A DNA stretch of 64,000 nucleotides, taken from the NCBI GenBank assembly GCA_963513935.1, contig OY740777.1:15859092-15923091 (forward strand), given 5' to 3'. The notes beneath the pieces were generated by a model. The model searched no databases, had not been told where the DNA came from, and saw nothing but the letters and a program-made list of their open reading frames with translations. Shown here piece by piece: positions 14,238-22,399 of the stretch (the first letter of the stretch is position 1; every line of letters starts with the position of its first letter). Position numbers and translations under genes: made by a program. The DNA is from Aphrophora alni (lineage: Eukaryota > Arthropoda > Insecta > Hemiptera > Aphrophoridae).

Positions 14238-17200
14238 AGATGAAGCAGTATTCAGCATTTAGAAGGCACTATTGAACACCTCTCACGTGATATTACTGTT
14301 ACTACACATTAAAATAATAAATTACATGTTCACTTATATAAGTTATTTATTTACAACCACTCATACCTACTAAAATATTTCAAATAAAGATTTTACTTGT
14401 ATTAAAAGTTGTAAACGTCCTTATTAAACAAACACAACAGGTTGAGTGTTTGTTTAATACTCAACCTCTGAGGATGGTAACTATGTTACTGAAATGTACA
14501 TCAGGTAGAATAAACATAACTATACAGTTTTTGTGTTGTTAGTGTTTTTTGTTGTGGTTTTGGGGTTAATCCTTTCCTTTATTGTATATTCACCACAGTG
14601 CTCTAGTGATTCTTATGATATGCATGATATAACTATTTGAGGAATTTCACTTTAGCATGAAATAGGAATATTACGATGGCTGTACTTGGTAAGGGTACTT
14701 AACACGTTCACTACCAGCTGACGCATATATGCGGCGGCCATGTCACTCCCACAGCCCACGAAAAAATTCATGAACTTCCCTGTAGACGGGTCAAAATGGC
14801 TGTGACCTTCGCCACAGACTGAGGTAATGCTGTATGTCAGTGTTGCCAACTGTCCAGTGACGTCAGCGATAGTCCTAGCTACAGACCAAGCGCCGCATAT
14901 ATGTGGCGGACTATCCTGTAGACCGTGCCTAAGCGATCTAACCTTTAAAATAGACCGTTGCGAAGAAATTTCTCATTTACTATGAAGAAACGAATGCCGC
15001 AGATCTGCGGCGTTGGGCAAGGAGTAAGACACGCCCGCCGCAAAATTGAGGCGGCAGTCTGTGGTTACGATTTTTTTTTAACATTGTGGTAGCGAACGTG
15101 TTAATATGAAATAAAATCAACCAATCTAACCTTACCTATTGTTGCGACCTGACGAAAAGTGTTAGTGAAAGGAATTCGAATGCTATTGGCTATTGCCTAC
15201 CTGGTCAAACCATACTAACCATCGTAAAAAAGTTCGGCATCACAAAAATTACGAACTAGTGCTCGGTGCTTTGCTAAATTCTGTGCAGAACTGTCTCGTG
15301 GGTTACATCATTTTAAAGGGCAAACAATTTTTCAAGTTGTACAATTTCTGTTATTTTTACCGTTGATAAGTACCCTGTTATATTCTGTTCTCTCATCAAT
15401 CATTTTCCTTCCGACCAAGCCTATTCAATTGGATTGAGATCACTCATGTACAGCGATATATGTAAATAATCATGTCCCTTTTCCTTAAAAATTTGAAACA
15501 GTTTAAACACATTTTCTGCAGGTTTATACTTGTTTATTTGCTCCATTAGTTCAGTCTTACGCGTGTCTGTTTGAAAGGGAATTTTATTTTTCAATAACCA
15601 GTCAATCATTGCAGTTTTGACAAGTACTTAGTGAATTATTTTCTCGTATACAATGGTAGGGAGCATTATCAAATACTATTAGAAAATGTCCATCCAAATT
15701 TACTAAGTTTCCCTCGTAAAGATTTTCCAAAGATTTTATAATCCATTTCCACTTTTATCTCAAGTCAACAATTTTTTGAGATCCCTTAGATTCTTTTCGA
15801 ATCGTTGATATATTTTTTATGGACAACTCGTATCATTTTTTACCTGTAAATTAGATAAAGCTCAAATGTCCAATGATCTCTGTGGTGATATTCACAATAA
15901 TGAAAACAAGGATTCCTTGAACCACAAATCAAGCAACAAACTAAGACTGTAATATATGTAGTATGTTCATTATATTACTCTTATGGACATTTCAATGATA
16001 TAGTCATCATCCTCAGCTAAACTATGAGGATTAGTTTTGTTTCTTGTTTTTGTGGTTCGGAGAATCTTTGTTTTTATTATTAAGACTATAAAAAGATGTT
16101 ATAAGAAAATCAGTTTTTGTCTATTTTTTTCTACAAAAATATTACTTATGTATGTGTTGCAAAAACACATCTTATCTCTTCTGAAATATTAGACTACAAA
16201 TCTTTTCCTGAAATAGTTATTTACATGGTCGTCAAAAAGTTGAAATAATTCTAAATGTATATACTTATTAAAAAAATCCACTTTCAAACATTCTATTGTT
16301 TGGCTTCCTTTGTTTAAAAAAATGGGAGAAAACAACATGAGTTTTATTGTTTGGTAATCAATATTTTTGTTTTATTTCTTACGTAATGACTGGTGAAAAA
16401 AAAATTGTTAGGAACATAAAGTACAAAGGGAATATACAATAGAAATTATATTTAGTAATAATTAGTGTCCATTACCCCACATTCAAAGTCACAAAATCGG
16501 AATAGTCAGAATTAGCCATGTTAAAGTAATTATAAAATATGTTCAATATTACTAAAAACTATCAATTTACACACCAAAAACTATTTGAACTACTTTAAAG
16601 TAAAAACTTGTAGCAATAAATACAGAAAAAAGAATATATAATGTTTCAGAGTTCACACTACATGCAATGTTTCTATGTTAATAAAGCATGACGTATAGCA
16701 GTGGAGAGTAACAACAAGAAATTGGAAGTGTGACTATTGCTAAGTTTGTAAGCTGCTTCCGCTTACAAACTTGAATTTTATTTTATTTTGGTAAAAACAC
16801 TAGGGTCAATTTAGAAGAAACTATGAAACTACTTAATTTTACGAGATAGGCGTTGTCTTGGACGCCATCTTGCAAGCATGTGATTCTATATACTTTCTAC
16901 AATTACTTATCTTGCATTTTGTTCTATTTAAAAAAAGAAATGATTTTACTTTTATTAAAGGGTAGGGTTCAATCTCTGGTCTGTAATTATAAGGTGCTTC
17001 AGTGATACGGGATAGTGGTTTATACACAATGAATTCAACCAGCCATAATTATATCAATTGAAATCTTTCCTTTTTTATTATTATTATTTTGTTTCAACAT
17101 ACTAAAATGAATATCTTATAGTTTCTAGGCTCGTGACAATAAATAGAAATCTTAAGTTAACATGTTTTAGACATTAAAAAAATGATATGTAAAGTTCTCA

Positions 17201-18248
17201 ATACTGTTTATATATTTTGTTCTTGTTTTCGATTACTCATTACTTCCAAATTAAAAAACTTTGTTTATGTCTACTCACGTGATATCATTTCAACCACTAT
17301 TACCTCACAAACATTTACTTCAAAGTCGCTTTAACTAAAATTACTTGAAGCGCTCCATGACTAACCCAGGACTTGCGTCTTTCTCGTCTGACTTCCCTCT
17401 CAAGACTGTGTGTAGCCAAGCGTCGTTCTTCCTTCAGGTGACGCTAACGCAAAGCATCATGGGATACATGTCACGTGATAATTCCGTTTTGACGGAGACC
17501 AGTATTTTTTAAGTTGCTTTGCCTTTCTCAATATTATCCTAGAGAGGTATCGTTTATTCGATAAACACGCACATTTTGAGTTCAAACCTTTTTCACTGTA
17601 TTTGTAATTCATTGTCTTTGAGTAATCTTAAAGTTTAAATGACAGTTTCTTATTTGAATACATTTCAACATTCTTATTATTATTTATTATTGGTTGGAGA
17701 ATGTCCCATGCTTACAAGTTAAGATTGTCGGGATAGCAAAGAGTAGTATATGGCATTGGCTTCAGAATTTACAAAATAAGTCTTAAGCTGTTACAGATAG
17801 TATTTGCCAGAACTCTTATAATTTTTTTAACTACGTATTACACAATACCTTGAAATGAGTTTTACCGGGAATCCACATTCATGGCGTTTTGACCAGTGTC
17901 GTACTTGGGGAGAATGTACATCAACAGTGTGCAAAGAGTTTAACATAATTTAAACTATCATTAACATATGTCAATGTTGAATTGGTAATTAATAAATATC
18001 TGTTCATTGATTAGTAATAGAGATAGTGATGAAATTACATTAGTATTCTTTACAGTAACAGGTATACTGAAATGTTTTGTTTTCACAGGGATCTATTTAG
18101 AACCATTCAAACAACGGATGAGGTTGATGGGCGGTTACGTAGCAAAGCAGACAGGTTTCAACAAAGATTGACAAAAAAGTTTGAGTGGGACTTTACAAAT
18201 CTGAATCTAGAAGATGATGATGAAGCTCCTGTTATCGTCAAATTATAG
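2413..18248 (+). CDS. AAR2: AAR2 splicing factor homologue (5' partial, five exons)
   Basis: AAR2 is known to bind the Prp8 RNase H/Jab1 region in the cytoplasmic U5 snRNP precursor and is later exchanged for Brr2, so it acts in spliceosome assembly. Joining the five exons gives about 308 residues plus one base of an earlier codon. Segments typical of metazoan AAR2 appear in order: EVAPRSGFMHNF, FVKWKGLTEFIS, PKPGTELRLTPFP, STPAEITKHFMDP, the helical block GELQFTFVCFLIGH with EALEHWKKM, QLEEIPEEFLVDIVASNN, and the C-terminal RFQQRLTKKFEWDF followed by an acidic run and PVIVKL. Animal AAR2 is about 380 residues, so about 60-70 N-terminal residues are missing. No frameshift or internal stop is seen, so the gene looks functional. 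No canonical AATAAA was found soon after the stop. Identity is from remembered family features, not a database search. Confidence 0.93.
3491..3534 (-). ncRNA. Hammerhead-ribozyme-like motif (degraded)
   Basis: On the minus strand the core CTGAGGA is followed by T, a stem GGAAA/TTTCT with loop ATA, then GAAACG. The third stem is damaged compared with the partner copy at 3767-3810. Confidence 0.45.
3767..3810 (+). ncRNA. Type-I hammerhead-ribozyme-like motif
   Basis: All expected parts can be read. Stem I 5' arm ATATT (3767-3771); core CTGAGGA (3772-3778); an extra T (3779); stem II GGAAA/TTTCC closed by ATA (3780-3792); GAA (3793-3795); stem III ACG/CGT closed by CAT (3796-3804); cleavage-site base A (3805); stem I 3' arm AATGT (3806-3810), which pairs with ATATT including one G-U. 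The extra T after the core is shared by nearly all copies in the window. Activity is not shown by sequence alone. Confidence 0.65.
3955..4403 (+). repeat. Dispersed repeat R2, copy 1 (5' part)
   Basis: Shares an ordered set of short motifs with copies at 6886, 10340, 40985, 42860 and 50215/51370: a TTTGATTAAAATTGAGG-like start, a CATTTCACTAAAATTTGAA block, ACTGATAACTCATGAACTG, and a close at AAAATCAGTCCAC. No lasting open frame. The solo LTR at 4404 is inserted at its far end. Confidence 0.6.
4404..4928 (+). mobile_element. Solo LTR, copy 1 (~525 bp)
   Basis: Begins TGTGGCCCAGCCAAGG and ends GGTCACA, the TG...CA ends of an LTR. The four flanking bases are CACC (4400-4403) and CACT (4929-4932), a one-mismatch 4-bp target duplication. 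A second copy in reverse orientation lies at 31225-31743, with a perfect 4-bp duplication. Neither has internal retroelement sequence beside it, so both are solo LTRs. A 4-bp duplication would suit a Ty3/gypsy-like element (inference). Confidence 0.8.
4929..5391. other. R2 remainder and unclassified AT-rich intron
   Basis: The first ~120 bases appear to continue the R2 repeat that the LTR interrupted. The rest is AT-rich with nothing recognised. Confidence 0.35.
5392..5430 (+). mobile_element. Single-ended foldback terminus remnant
   Basis: The TATACCGAGTGCTCC start followed by AAAAAGCTTGGGACCCC matches, position for position, the TATACCGGGTGTTCA / TAAAGTCTGGAAATCCC end of foldback element B. 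No second end was found nearby. Confidence 0.4.
5431..6035. other. Unclassified intron with poly-C tract
   Basis: No gene or element recognised. A short poly-C run lies near 5609-5620. Confidence 0.3.
6036..6095. repeat. (TA)n microsatellite
   Basis: About 30 uninterrupted TA dinucleotides. Confidence 0.97.
6886..7155 (+). repeat. Dispersed repeat R2, partial copy
   Basis: Contains R2-like motifs: the GATTTTCTAAAAAGCC region, a TTGAGG block, and an ATCAGTAAAAATCAAAAAAA tail. Weaker than the other copies. Confidence 0.35.
7284..7403 (+). CDS. AAR2: AAR2 exon (second visible)
   Basis: Acceptor AG at 7282-7283, donor GTAAG at 7404. 120 bases in phase 1/1. Encodes the VVPDDEVTRLKDNLLN linker and the YPFDVFVKWKGLTEFIS segment, corresponding to the family's PYPY...W..LT.FI region. 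Confidence 0.95.
7404..8179. other. AAR2 intron, nothing recognised
   Basis: AT-rich; no element ends, coding remains or RNA gene were found. Confidence 0.35.
8180..9110 (-). pseudogene. Mariner-like (DD34D) transposase pseudogene
   Basis: Reading the minus strand through several stops and frameshifts gives mariner signatures in order. An ITGDES-YGYD-like region followed by FQWKLPGSSL lies near 8750-8830; EGVIHHEYVPSG and INSVYYFDVL lie near 8650-8720; the IVRRKYP segment follows. FFLFPKLK-like and MAIPKEDFADYF segments lie near 8340-8470. In this family HHEF.P.G and the FPKLK block flank the second and third catalytic acids. It is fully decayed and lies inside an AAR2 intron. Termini were not located. 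Confidence 0.7.
9514..9799 (+). CDS. AAR2: AAR2 exon (third visible)
   Basis: Acceptor AG at 9512-9513, donor GTAAG at 9800. Encodes DELVTRLVPLSGQIRSALEL, a basic low-complexity stretch (KKRRSRPS) with a following glutamate-rich run, and the highly conserved PGTELRLTPFP and STPAEITKHFMDP segments. Confidence 0.95.
9880..10304 (-). mobile_element. MITE with 7-bp target duplication, copy 1 (425 bp)
   Basis: The terminal inverted repeat of about 31 bp starts CAATGACTACATAAATACTA at both ends. The exact 7-bp direct repeat GTAATAG flanks it (9873-9879 and 10305-10311). A 77-codon open frame on the minus strand (9984-10217, starting MELSLFARESEVDV) is also open in the other two copies. Seven bases is atypical of hAT (8) and of Tc1/mariner (2); P-like or Dada-like affiliation is possible but unproven. 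Confidence 0.9.
10340..10840 (+). repeat. Dispersed repeat R2, copy
   Basis: Same motif order as 3955-4403: GATTAAAATTCAGTTTTTAA start, CACATTTCATTCGAATTGAG, a poly-T/ATTCACTAAC block, GAGATATGGCCAAATACCAA and GATTAAAATCTGTCCACAC. Confidence 0.6.
10864..11698. mobile_element. pogo/Tigger-type MITE (~835 bp)
   Basis: The left end reads TAGTGAAACTTCCCTTAACG and the right end mirrors it as TTTGGAAGTTTCAATG, both flanked by TA. Sub-terminal GCGGACA motifs repeat at both sides (near 10899 and 11648). Terminal sequences of the form GTGAAACYTCC...CGGACA are characteristic of pogo/Tigger elements. No transposase frame is present. Confidence 0.7.
11699..12258. other. AAR2 intron, nothing recognised
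   Basis: AT-rich sequence with no recognisable element or exon. Confidence 0.3.
12259..12554. mobile_element. Inverted-repeat element with hammerhead-like motif
   Basis: The left arm at about 12259-12340 (TCAATTACCTTATGGTGATG ...) is mirrored by 12475-12554. One degraded hammerhead-like motif lies in the left half on the minus strand (12334-12378). Confidence 0.7.
12334..12378 (-). ncRNA. Hammerhead-like motif (degraded core)
   Basis: Minus strand: the core is TTGATAA instead of CTGANGA. It is then followed by T, stem GACT/AGTC closed by GATAGAT, GAAACA and a TGT partner. The core changes should inactivate it. Confidence 0.35.
12555..13312. other. AAR2 intron, nothing recognised
   Basis: No transposon termini or exons seen; ends at the AG acceptor 13311-13312. 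Confidence 0.35.
13313..13558 (+). CDS. AAR2: AAR2 exon (fourth visible)
   Basis: Acceptor AG at 13311-13312, donor GTAAG at 13559. Encodes the helical C-terminal domain start: VGELQFTFVCFLIGHCLEA, EHWKKMVKLAC, QLYSIFIIALEAQLEEIPEE and FLVDIVASNNLV, all closely matching the family. Confidence 0.96.
13559..14198. other. AAR2 intron, unclassified
   Basis: No element or exon recognised between the donor and the following TA repeat. Confidence 0.3.
14199..14234. repeat. (TA)n microsatellite
   Basis: About 18 TA units, preceded by degenerate ATATAATATAAT sequence. Confidence 0.95.
14464..14506 (+). ncRNA. Type-I hammerhead-ribozyme-like motif (most complete)
   Basis: Stem I 5' arm ACCT (14464-14467); core CTGAGGA (14468-14474); extra T (14475); stem II GGTAAC/GTTACT closed by TAT (14476-14490, outer pair G-U); GAA (14491-14493); stem III ATG/CAT closed by TA (14494-14501); cleavage-site C (14502); stem I 3' arm AGGT (14503-14506), fully complementary to ACCT. 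All universally conserved hammerhead core bases are present. It is a lone copy, not an inverted pair. Confidence 0.7.
14699..15104. mobile_element. piggyBac-type MITE (406 bp)
   Basis: Flanked by TTAA at 14699-14702 and 15101-15104, the hallmark of piggyBac insertion. The terminal repeats are CACGTTCACTACCA on the left and, reversed, CACGTTCGCTACCA on the right. Internally there are four GC-rich short palindromes of the form GCCGC-AT-rich-GCGGC near 14721, 14891, 14992 and 15032. No coding capacity. Confidence 0.85.
15380..15780 (-). pseudogene. Tc1/mariner-type DDE transposase fragment
   Basis: On the minus strand an IVFDNAPYHC motif near 15665-15690 is followed, after a frameshift, by MIDWLLKNKIPFQTD, KTELMEQINKYKP, GHDYLHISLYMSDLNPIE and a stop where the family continues with IWSQVK. 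DNAPYH contains the second catalytic Asp and LNPIE the third acidic residue. The N-terminal half and the termini were not found. Broken, non-functional. Confidence 0.75.
15898..16082. mobile_element. Short inverted-repeat element with hammerhead-like motif
   Basis: The left arm (AAAACAAGGATTCCTTGAACC...) is mirrored at about 16030-16082. A minus-strand hammerhead-like motif occupies 15981-16020. Confidence 0.65.
15981..16020 (-). ncRNA. Hammerhead-like motif
   Basis: Minus strand: core CTGAGGA, extra T, stem GATGA/TCATT, GAA, then stem III ATG/CAT closed by TC and an A at the cleavage position. The stem I arms do not pair in this copy. Confidence 0.45.
16083..18088. other. AAR2 intron, nothing recognised
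   Basis: About 2 kb of AT-rich sequence. A short perfect hairpin (GTTTGTAAGC/GCTTACAAAC) lies near 16745-16770, and TCACGTGATA occurs twice (near 17277 and 17471). No element or exon could be supported. Confidence 0.35.
18089..18248 (+). CDS. AAR2: AAR2 terminal coding exon
   Basis: Acceptor AG at 18087-18088. Encodes DLFRTIQTTDEVDGRLRSKA, FQQRLTKKFEWDF, an acidic LEDDDEA stretch and PVIVKL, then TAG at 18246-18248. This matches the AAR2 C-terminus, where a basic helix, F(R/E)WDF and a short acidic tail end the protein. Confidence 0.95.
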
Positions 18249-18811
18249 ATTATTTGTGTTTATTTTAATATAAGGTAAATTTAAAAAATTGATATGAACA
18301 TAATTTTTTATACTGTTATATTTGGATATTTATAATCAATTTATTCCTGTCATTTTCCCTTCTGCAGTATTTTATTATTATTTTTTTAAACTAGGCCATC
18401 ATTGGGATCTCAGGACATATAATATTTACAGAAAACTTCATACGGTGTTGTTAAAAGAAATTTTAAAGTTGTACTCCATGTTGGAAAATGGCCCTGGAAT
18501 TTAAAAATTCAAATACTCCATTTTATTACAAAGGTAAAAAAGTAAATAAGATCCCGCATTTGAAGTTTTCTGTAAATCTTAAAGTTTCAGAGATTCCAAT
18601 GGTGGCCCAGTTAAAAAAAGACATTCTGTGTAGTTTTGCCCACTCCGCGGGCTTGACCTGCATGATATGGACCACTTATTGACCTAATCAATGCTCACCA
18701 CATCTCATATTATTCAAACAGTGGAGACCTTTAAGAAAGCAATGTGTCCTATTGCAGAAATGCTACACTTAGACATTGGATATTGAAAGTAGTTGTTTAT
18801 CTAACAACTTA

Positions 18812-18849
<38 letters not shown>

Positions 18850-19454
18850 TTAGACCTGATAGGAAGTCAAGTTATTTATTGTACTCAAATCTTCAGAACA
18901 GATATCAGATATAAACAAAAGATAAGAAGACGTGATGAGGAAAGACTGATATTGTCCCCAAATAGACACATTCATTTTCTTATTGGTTAATCCAACAAAA
19001 CTTCCTTCAGGAGAGAGTCCGATGCAACACATCTCTCGATTGATTGACGAGATATTTGGCTACGTGACCTATTTGAAAAGTGATTAGACCCCACAGCGCT
19101 ATGACTTCTTAACCCTTTTAACCCCGGACCAAAAAGTTGGAATTACAATATCTCCCTCACTACATACGATATTGGAATTACATACCTACACATCACTAGC
19201 AAAAAAAAAAAGTTGAAAAATACCAGACCCTGAAACAGTCTTTATTTTCACAGTTTTGATAAAAAATTCATAACTTTTGTTAATTATTATGTGCTATTAT
19301 TATGAGTGTGGTCTCAAAATGTTAGTAATAAAATGTATTACTTAACAAAAATAATAATATTTAAAAAATTGTTTTTGGGAGACTTTTACAAAATAAATAA
19401 ATAAGAATTTATCTGTGGGATGCTATATTCTTTTATTCTAAATATCATATTCTG
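18249..19454. other. AAR2 3' flank / 3' UTR candidate, poly-A run
   Basis: Downstream of the AAR2 stop no canonical AATAAA is close by. An uninterrupted run of 31 A at 18817-18847 could be the tail of a retroposed sequence. The 18488-18682 open frame ahead of it is unrecognised and probably chance. Confidence 0.3.
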
Positions 19455-19512
19455 TATATATATATTTATTTTTAAATATGTTACGTCGTCTCATACACAC
19501 TGATTCTTGTCT

Positions 19513-19556
19513 CCAACCGGTTTCGCTGCTTCAATTAGTCAGCGTCATCTGGGTTT
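19513..19556 (-). ncRNA. Hammerhead-like motif (core mutated)
   Basis: Minus-strand partner of 19802-19844. The same GCTG/CAGC stem and GAAACCGGT are present, but the core reads CAGATGA. Confidence 0.35.
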
Positions 19557-19801
19557 ATCTGCTACTGCTTCGTCATTAACATAAACAACACTACATAACA
19601 CACATTATAGACACACTCTATGGCCTGTCAGGTAGCCGGCCAGTTCCGTACTGAATCTGCATCTCTTATTTTTTATCATTGTTCAAATATGCAGAATAAA
19701 TACTGTCGGAATAAAACTGGCCGGCCACCTGACAGGCCATAGAGTGTACGCATGTGTGTTATGTAGTGCTTTTTATGTTAATGACGAAGCAGTAGCAGAA
19801 A

Positions 19802-19844
19802 AACCCTGATGATGCTGACTAATTGAAGCAGCGAAACCGGTTGG
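19802..19844 (+). ncRNA. Hammerhead-like motif
   Basis: Core CTGATGA (19806-19812), extra T, stem GCTG/CAGC with an 11-base loop, GAA, then ACCGGT as a minimal stem III and T at the cleavage position. Stem I has only two convincing pairs (CC/GG). Confidence 0.45.
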
Positions 19845-20214
19845 AGACAAGAATCAGTGTGTATGAGACGACGTAAGTAACATATTTAAAAATAAATATA
19901 CTCATACGATAAAAATGCTAATAAAGAAGCTAATATATATATTTCTAAATCAAATATCAACCTTTTATAACCTTTTTTATAATGCTACATTATAATAACC
20001 TTTTTTTTTGTATGCTACATGTAAAACAACTGGGAGGCCTAAAGTGAGATAGGGCTTACCAAATAAATAAATAAGAAAATATTAAGAACTCAACACATTT
20101 ATATTGTGGTATCCATTTGTATATATTTGTCTTTTGATATCAACACAGAAATGTTTATATTTACACCAAAAGTAAGCTTTTTTAAAAATTTTAAATGACA
20201 GATTGAAAACATCT

Positions 20215-20620
20215 AGATGGCCAATGTGTAGGCCCAGGTAACTCATGAAATCAAATGAGTGCGTGAAATTTTGGCCTTCTACTTCATTTACACCTTCCCA
20301 AATTTCATTATCTTCCTCTTCTTCTGTAGAAGAAAATTAAGAACTGTCACTAAGTACCTGTCTACGAAAACGATCTTGAAAACGAGGTACTTTTGATGGA
20401 GTATGCCTAGTGCTTGCTTGTGTTGAAGAAGGCTGATCAACTATAAAGTCCTAATAATAAATAAATTATTACCAAGAATGGCTTAATCATTTTTTGGATC
20501 GTATATAGGGTCCATGTCACTATCAAATAATTCTGACCCGTCATCGTCTGACAGTTCAGAGTTGTGTAATTGTCTGTCAACTTCACTTGGATGATTTATT
20601 CTATTTTTATACAATAAGTT
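20215..20620 (-). pseudogene. Probable piggyBac-like transposase N-terminal remnant
   Basis: Minus-strand reading from about 20600 gives an acidic, serine-rich region ending SELFDSDMDPIYDP. After a break it gives RHTPSKVPRFQDRFRR, a run of glutamates, and NEIWEGVNEVEGQNF. Acidic N-termini with DSDxDPxYxP are common in piggyBac-derived transposases. It is broken by stops and lacks the catalytic core. Confidence 0.45.
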
Positions 20621-20969
20621 CTACTATATTTCAAAATTTAACAAAACCATTCTAATAACTAATCCTAAAAACTATCCCTATTACCACTCACGAAAATCAA
20701 AACTCACTATAATATAAACACGAAGATAGATAACTTTAGTTAGACAATACCTCAGAAATAAACACAAATAATGTAAGATGAGCGTATATAGTGTTGTCAA
20801 ATAATTCTGTAGAGTAAGCAATGTTTCTAGTTTGTCACAGTATCTTTAGCAAACATGAAAATATTTAAAATTGTTAATAATTCAATCGGAATAATATATA
20901 CTCCATCAAACAATTGCTGCTATTATATTATGTAATCGTTATTATTAAATCGTATATTATGTATTTATA

Positions 20970-22237
20970 AGAGGGGTATTTAACGTAGTGTATTAAAGTG
21001 TTTTATTATAATCCTTCCTACATTTATACACTTTTCCCATCGTCGTACCAGCTTTTTTATGCCTTCAGCGAAAATTTCTTTACTTGGCGTTGAAGCCAGA
21101 CTTGCACCGCTGTCTTCACATCTTCATTGTTTTCAAATCTCTTACCTCGCAAAAATTCTTTCATAGGTCCATACAAGTGAAAATCTGATGGAGCCAAATC
21201 AGGACTATACGGAGGGTGGGGTAGGACTTCTCAGTTCAACTTTTCAATAGTTTCCAGTGTTTCATAAGATTTTTGCGGGCGAGCATTGTCTTAGAGAAAA
21301 AGCACTCCCATACTCTGCAAACCCCATCTCTTATTCAGAATTGCTGGCTTCACTTTTGCTTCCAGTTCTTCCTTGTAGTACTCTCCATTAGCAGTGCTCT
21401 GAGTTTCTAGGTAGTCCAAAAACTTGGACTTTTAAAGTCCCAAAATATGGTAAGCATGACTTTTCCAGTTTTTGGTTGGGTATTGAATTTTTTCCTTTCA
21501 GGAGAAGACGCATGTTTCCACACCATGCTTTGGCGCTTGGACTCGGGCTCAAAGTGATGTATCCAAGTTTCATTACAAGTGACAATTCTTTCCAAAAAAG
21601 CTTCTTCTTCCTGATAACGTCTTTTCAGTTCCTGGCAGATTGAAGCCTGACATTTTTGTGGCTGTCTGTCAACAGTTTTGGAATCCAACGTGCGTAGGTT
21701 TTGCGGTAGGCCTACCGGTATTTCAACTTGTCATGAATGATTGAGTGGATGGTGCCTTCACTTGTATGACAAGTTTCAGCTATTTGAGCCACTATAATTC
21801 TTCGGTCTTCCTGAATAACATTTTCGATTTGGTTTTTTATCTAAGCATTTGAAACCTCAATCGGTCGGCCTGAACGTTGAACATCACTCGCATTTGTTCG
21901 CCCAAGTTTGTACCGATCTATCCACTTATAAAAGTTTGCAGGGTTTTACAACTTTTCCCATATTGTCTTTTCATTCTTGAATAAATTTCAGATGGTTTTG
22001 TTCCTTCAGAAAACAAAAATCTAATAACAGCACGTTGCTCTTTCAAAATGCCATCTTCAAGAGAACTTGCCATTTTCAAAACATTGCAAAAATTAAAAAC
22101 CGTTCTACAATGACAAAACAGATGAATTATAATGTTGGCAGTGTTGCCAACTCACAATATTGTTAGTTATAAAATTTCAGAGGTAATTGTTCTTGAACTT
22201 TGAAAGATTTGTCTCTTTACTTATTGAACGCCCCTCG
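20970..22237 (-). mobile_element. Mariner-like element (1.27 kb, decayed)
   Basis: The ends read AGAGGGGTATTTAA on the left and, reversed, CGAGGGGCGTTCAATAAGTA on the right, each flanked by TA (20968-20969 and 22238-22239). Length and terminal sequence fit a full-length mariner. It carries the broken transposase described separately. Confidence 0.88.
21000..22073 (-). pseudogene. Mariner transposase pseudogene
   Basis: The start codon is at 22071-22073 and the protein begins MASSLEDGILKEQRAVIRFL, with EGTKPSEIYSRM in the helix-turn-helix region. The best preserved block is ETWIHHFEPESKRQSMVWKH at about 21525-21580, carrying a catalytic-site region (usual form DETW; here NETW). Near 21285-21310 the DNARP motif of the second Asp is preceded by a stop where the family has Gln. 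LPHPPYSPDLAPSDFHLYGP near 21190-21235 holds the third catalytic Asp. Premature stops and frameshifts rule out function. Confidence 0.85.
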
Positions 22238-22399
22238 TAGATGTTTAAAAACACTAAAACTCCTGCGCCTAGAGTTTTTTGCATACTATATGGTGACAAT
22301 ATATCATCGCTCTGGGGTTTTACACGTAATTCATCGGCGACATGTCCTGGGGTTCAAAGGTGTAAAGCCTATTGTACAACTAAACTAAAATACTGTACT

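Larger units (their letters stand above)
19455..19905. mobile_element. Inverted-repeat element with paired hammerhead-like motifs
   Basis: The left arm at 19455-19650 is mirrored by 19710-19905: both outer ends carry TTTTTAAATATGTTAC, ACGTCGTCTCATACAC, CCAACCGGTTTCGCTGC and GGCCTGTCAGGTGGCCGGCC-type blocks. Minus-strand motif at 19513-19556, plus-strand motif at 19802-19844. Confidence 0.8.

Noticed and set aside
17276..17482. Two TCACGTGATA sites as ends of a MITE or as E-box enhancers
   Set aside because: They are not in mirrored extended context, and two E-boxes 195 bp apart in an intron are not enough evidence.
18488..18682. 64-codon open frame followed by a long poly-A run
   Set aside because: No recognisable domain and no target duplication; could be a retroposed scrap but unsupported.
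19100..20800. Complete piggyBac element suggested by TTAACCC near 19111 and the transposase remnant at 20215-20620
   Set aside because: No mirrored TTAA-flanked right end was found and an unrelated palindromic element lies between.
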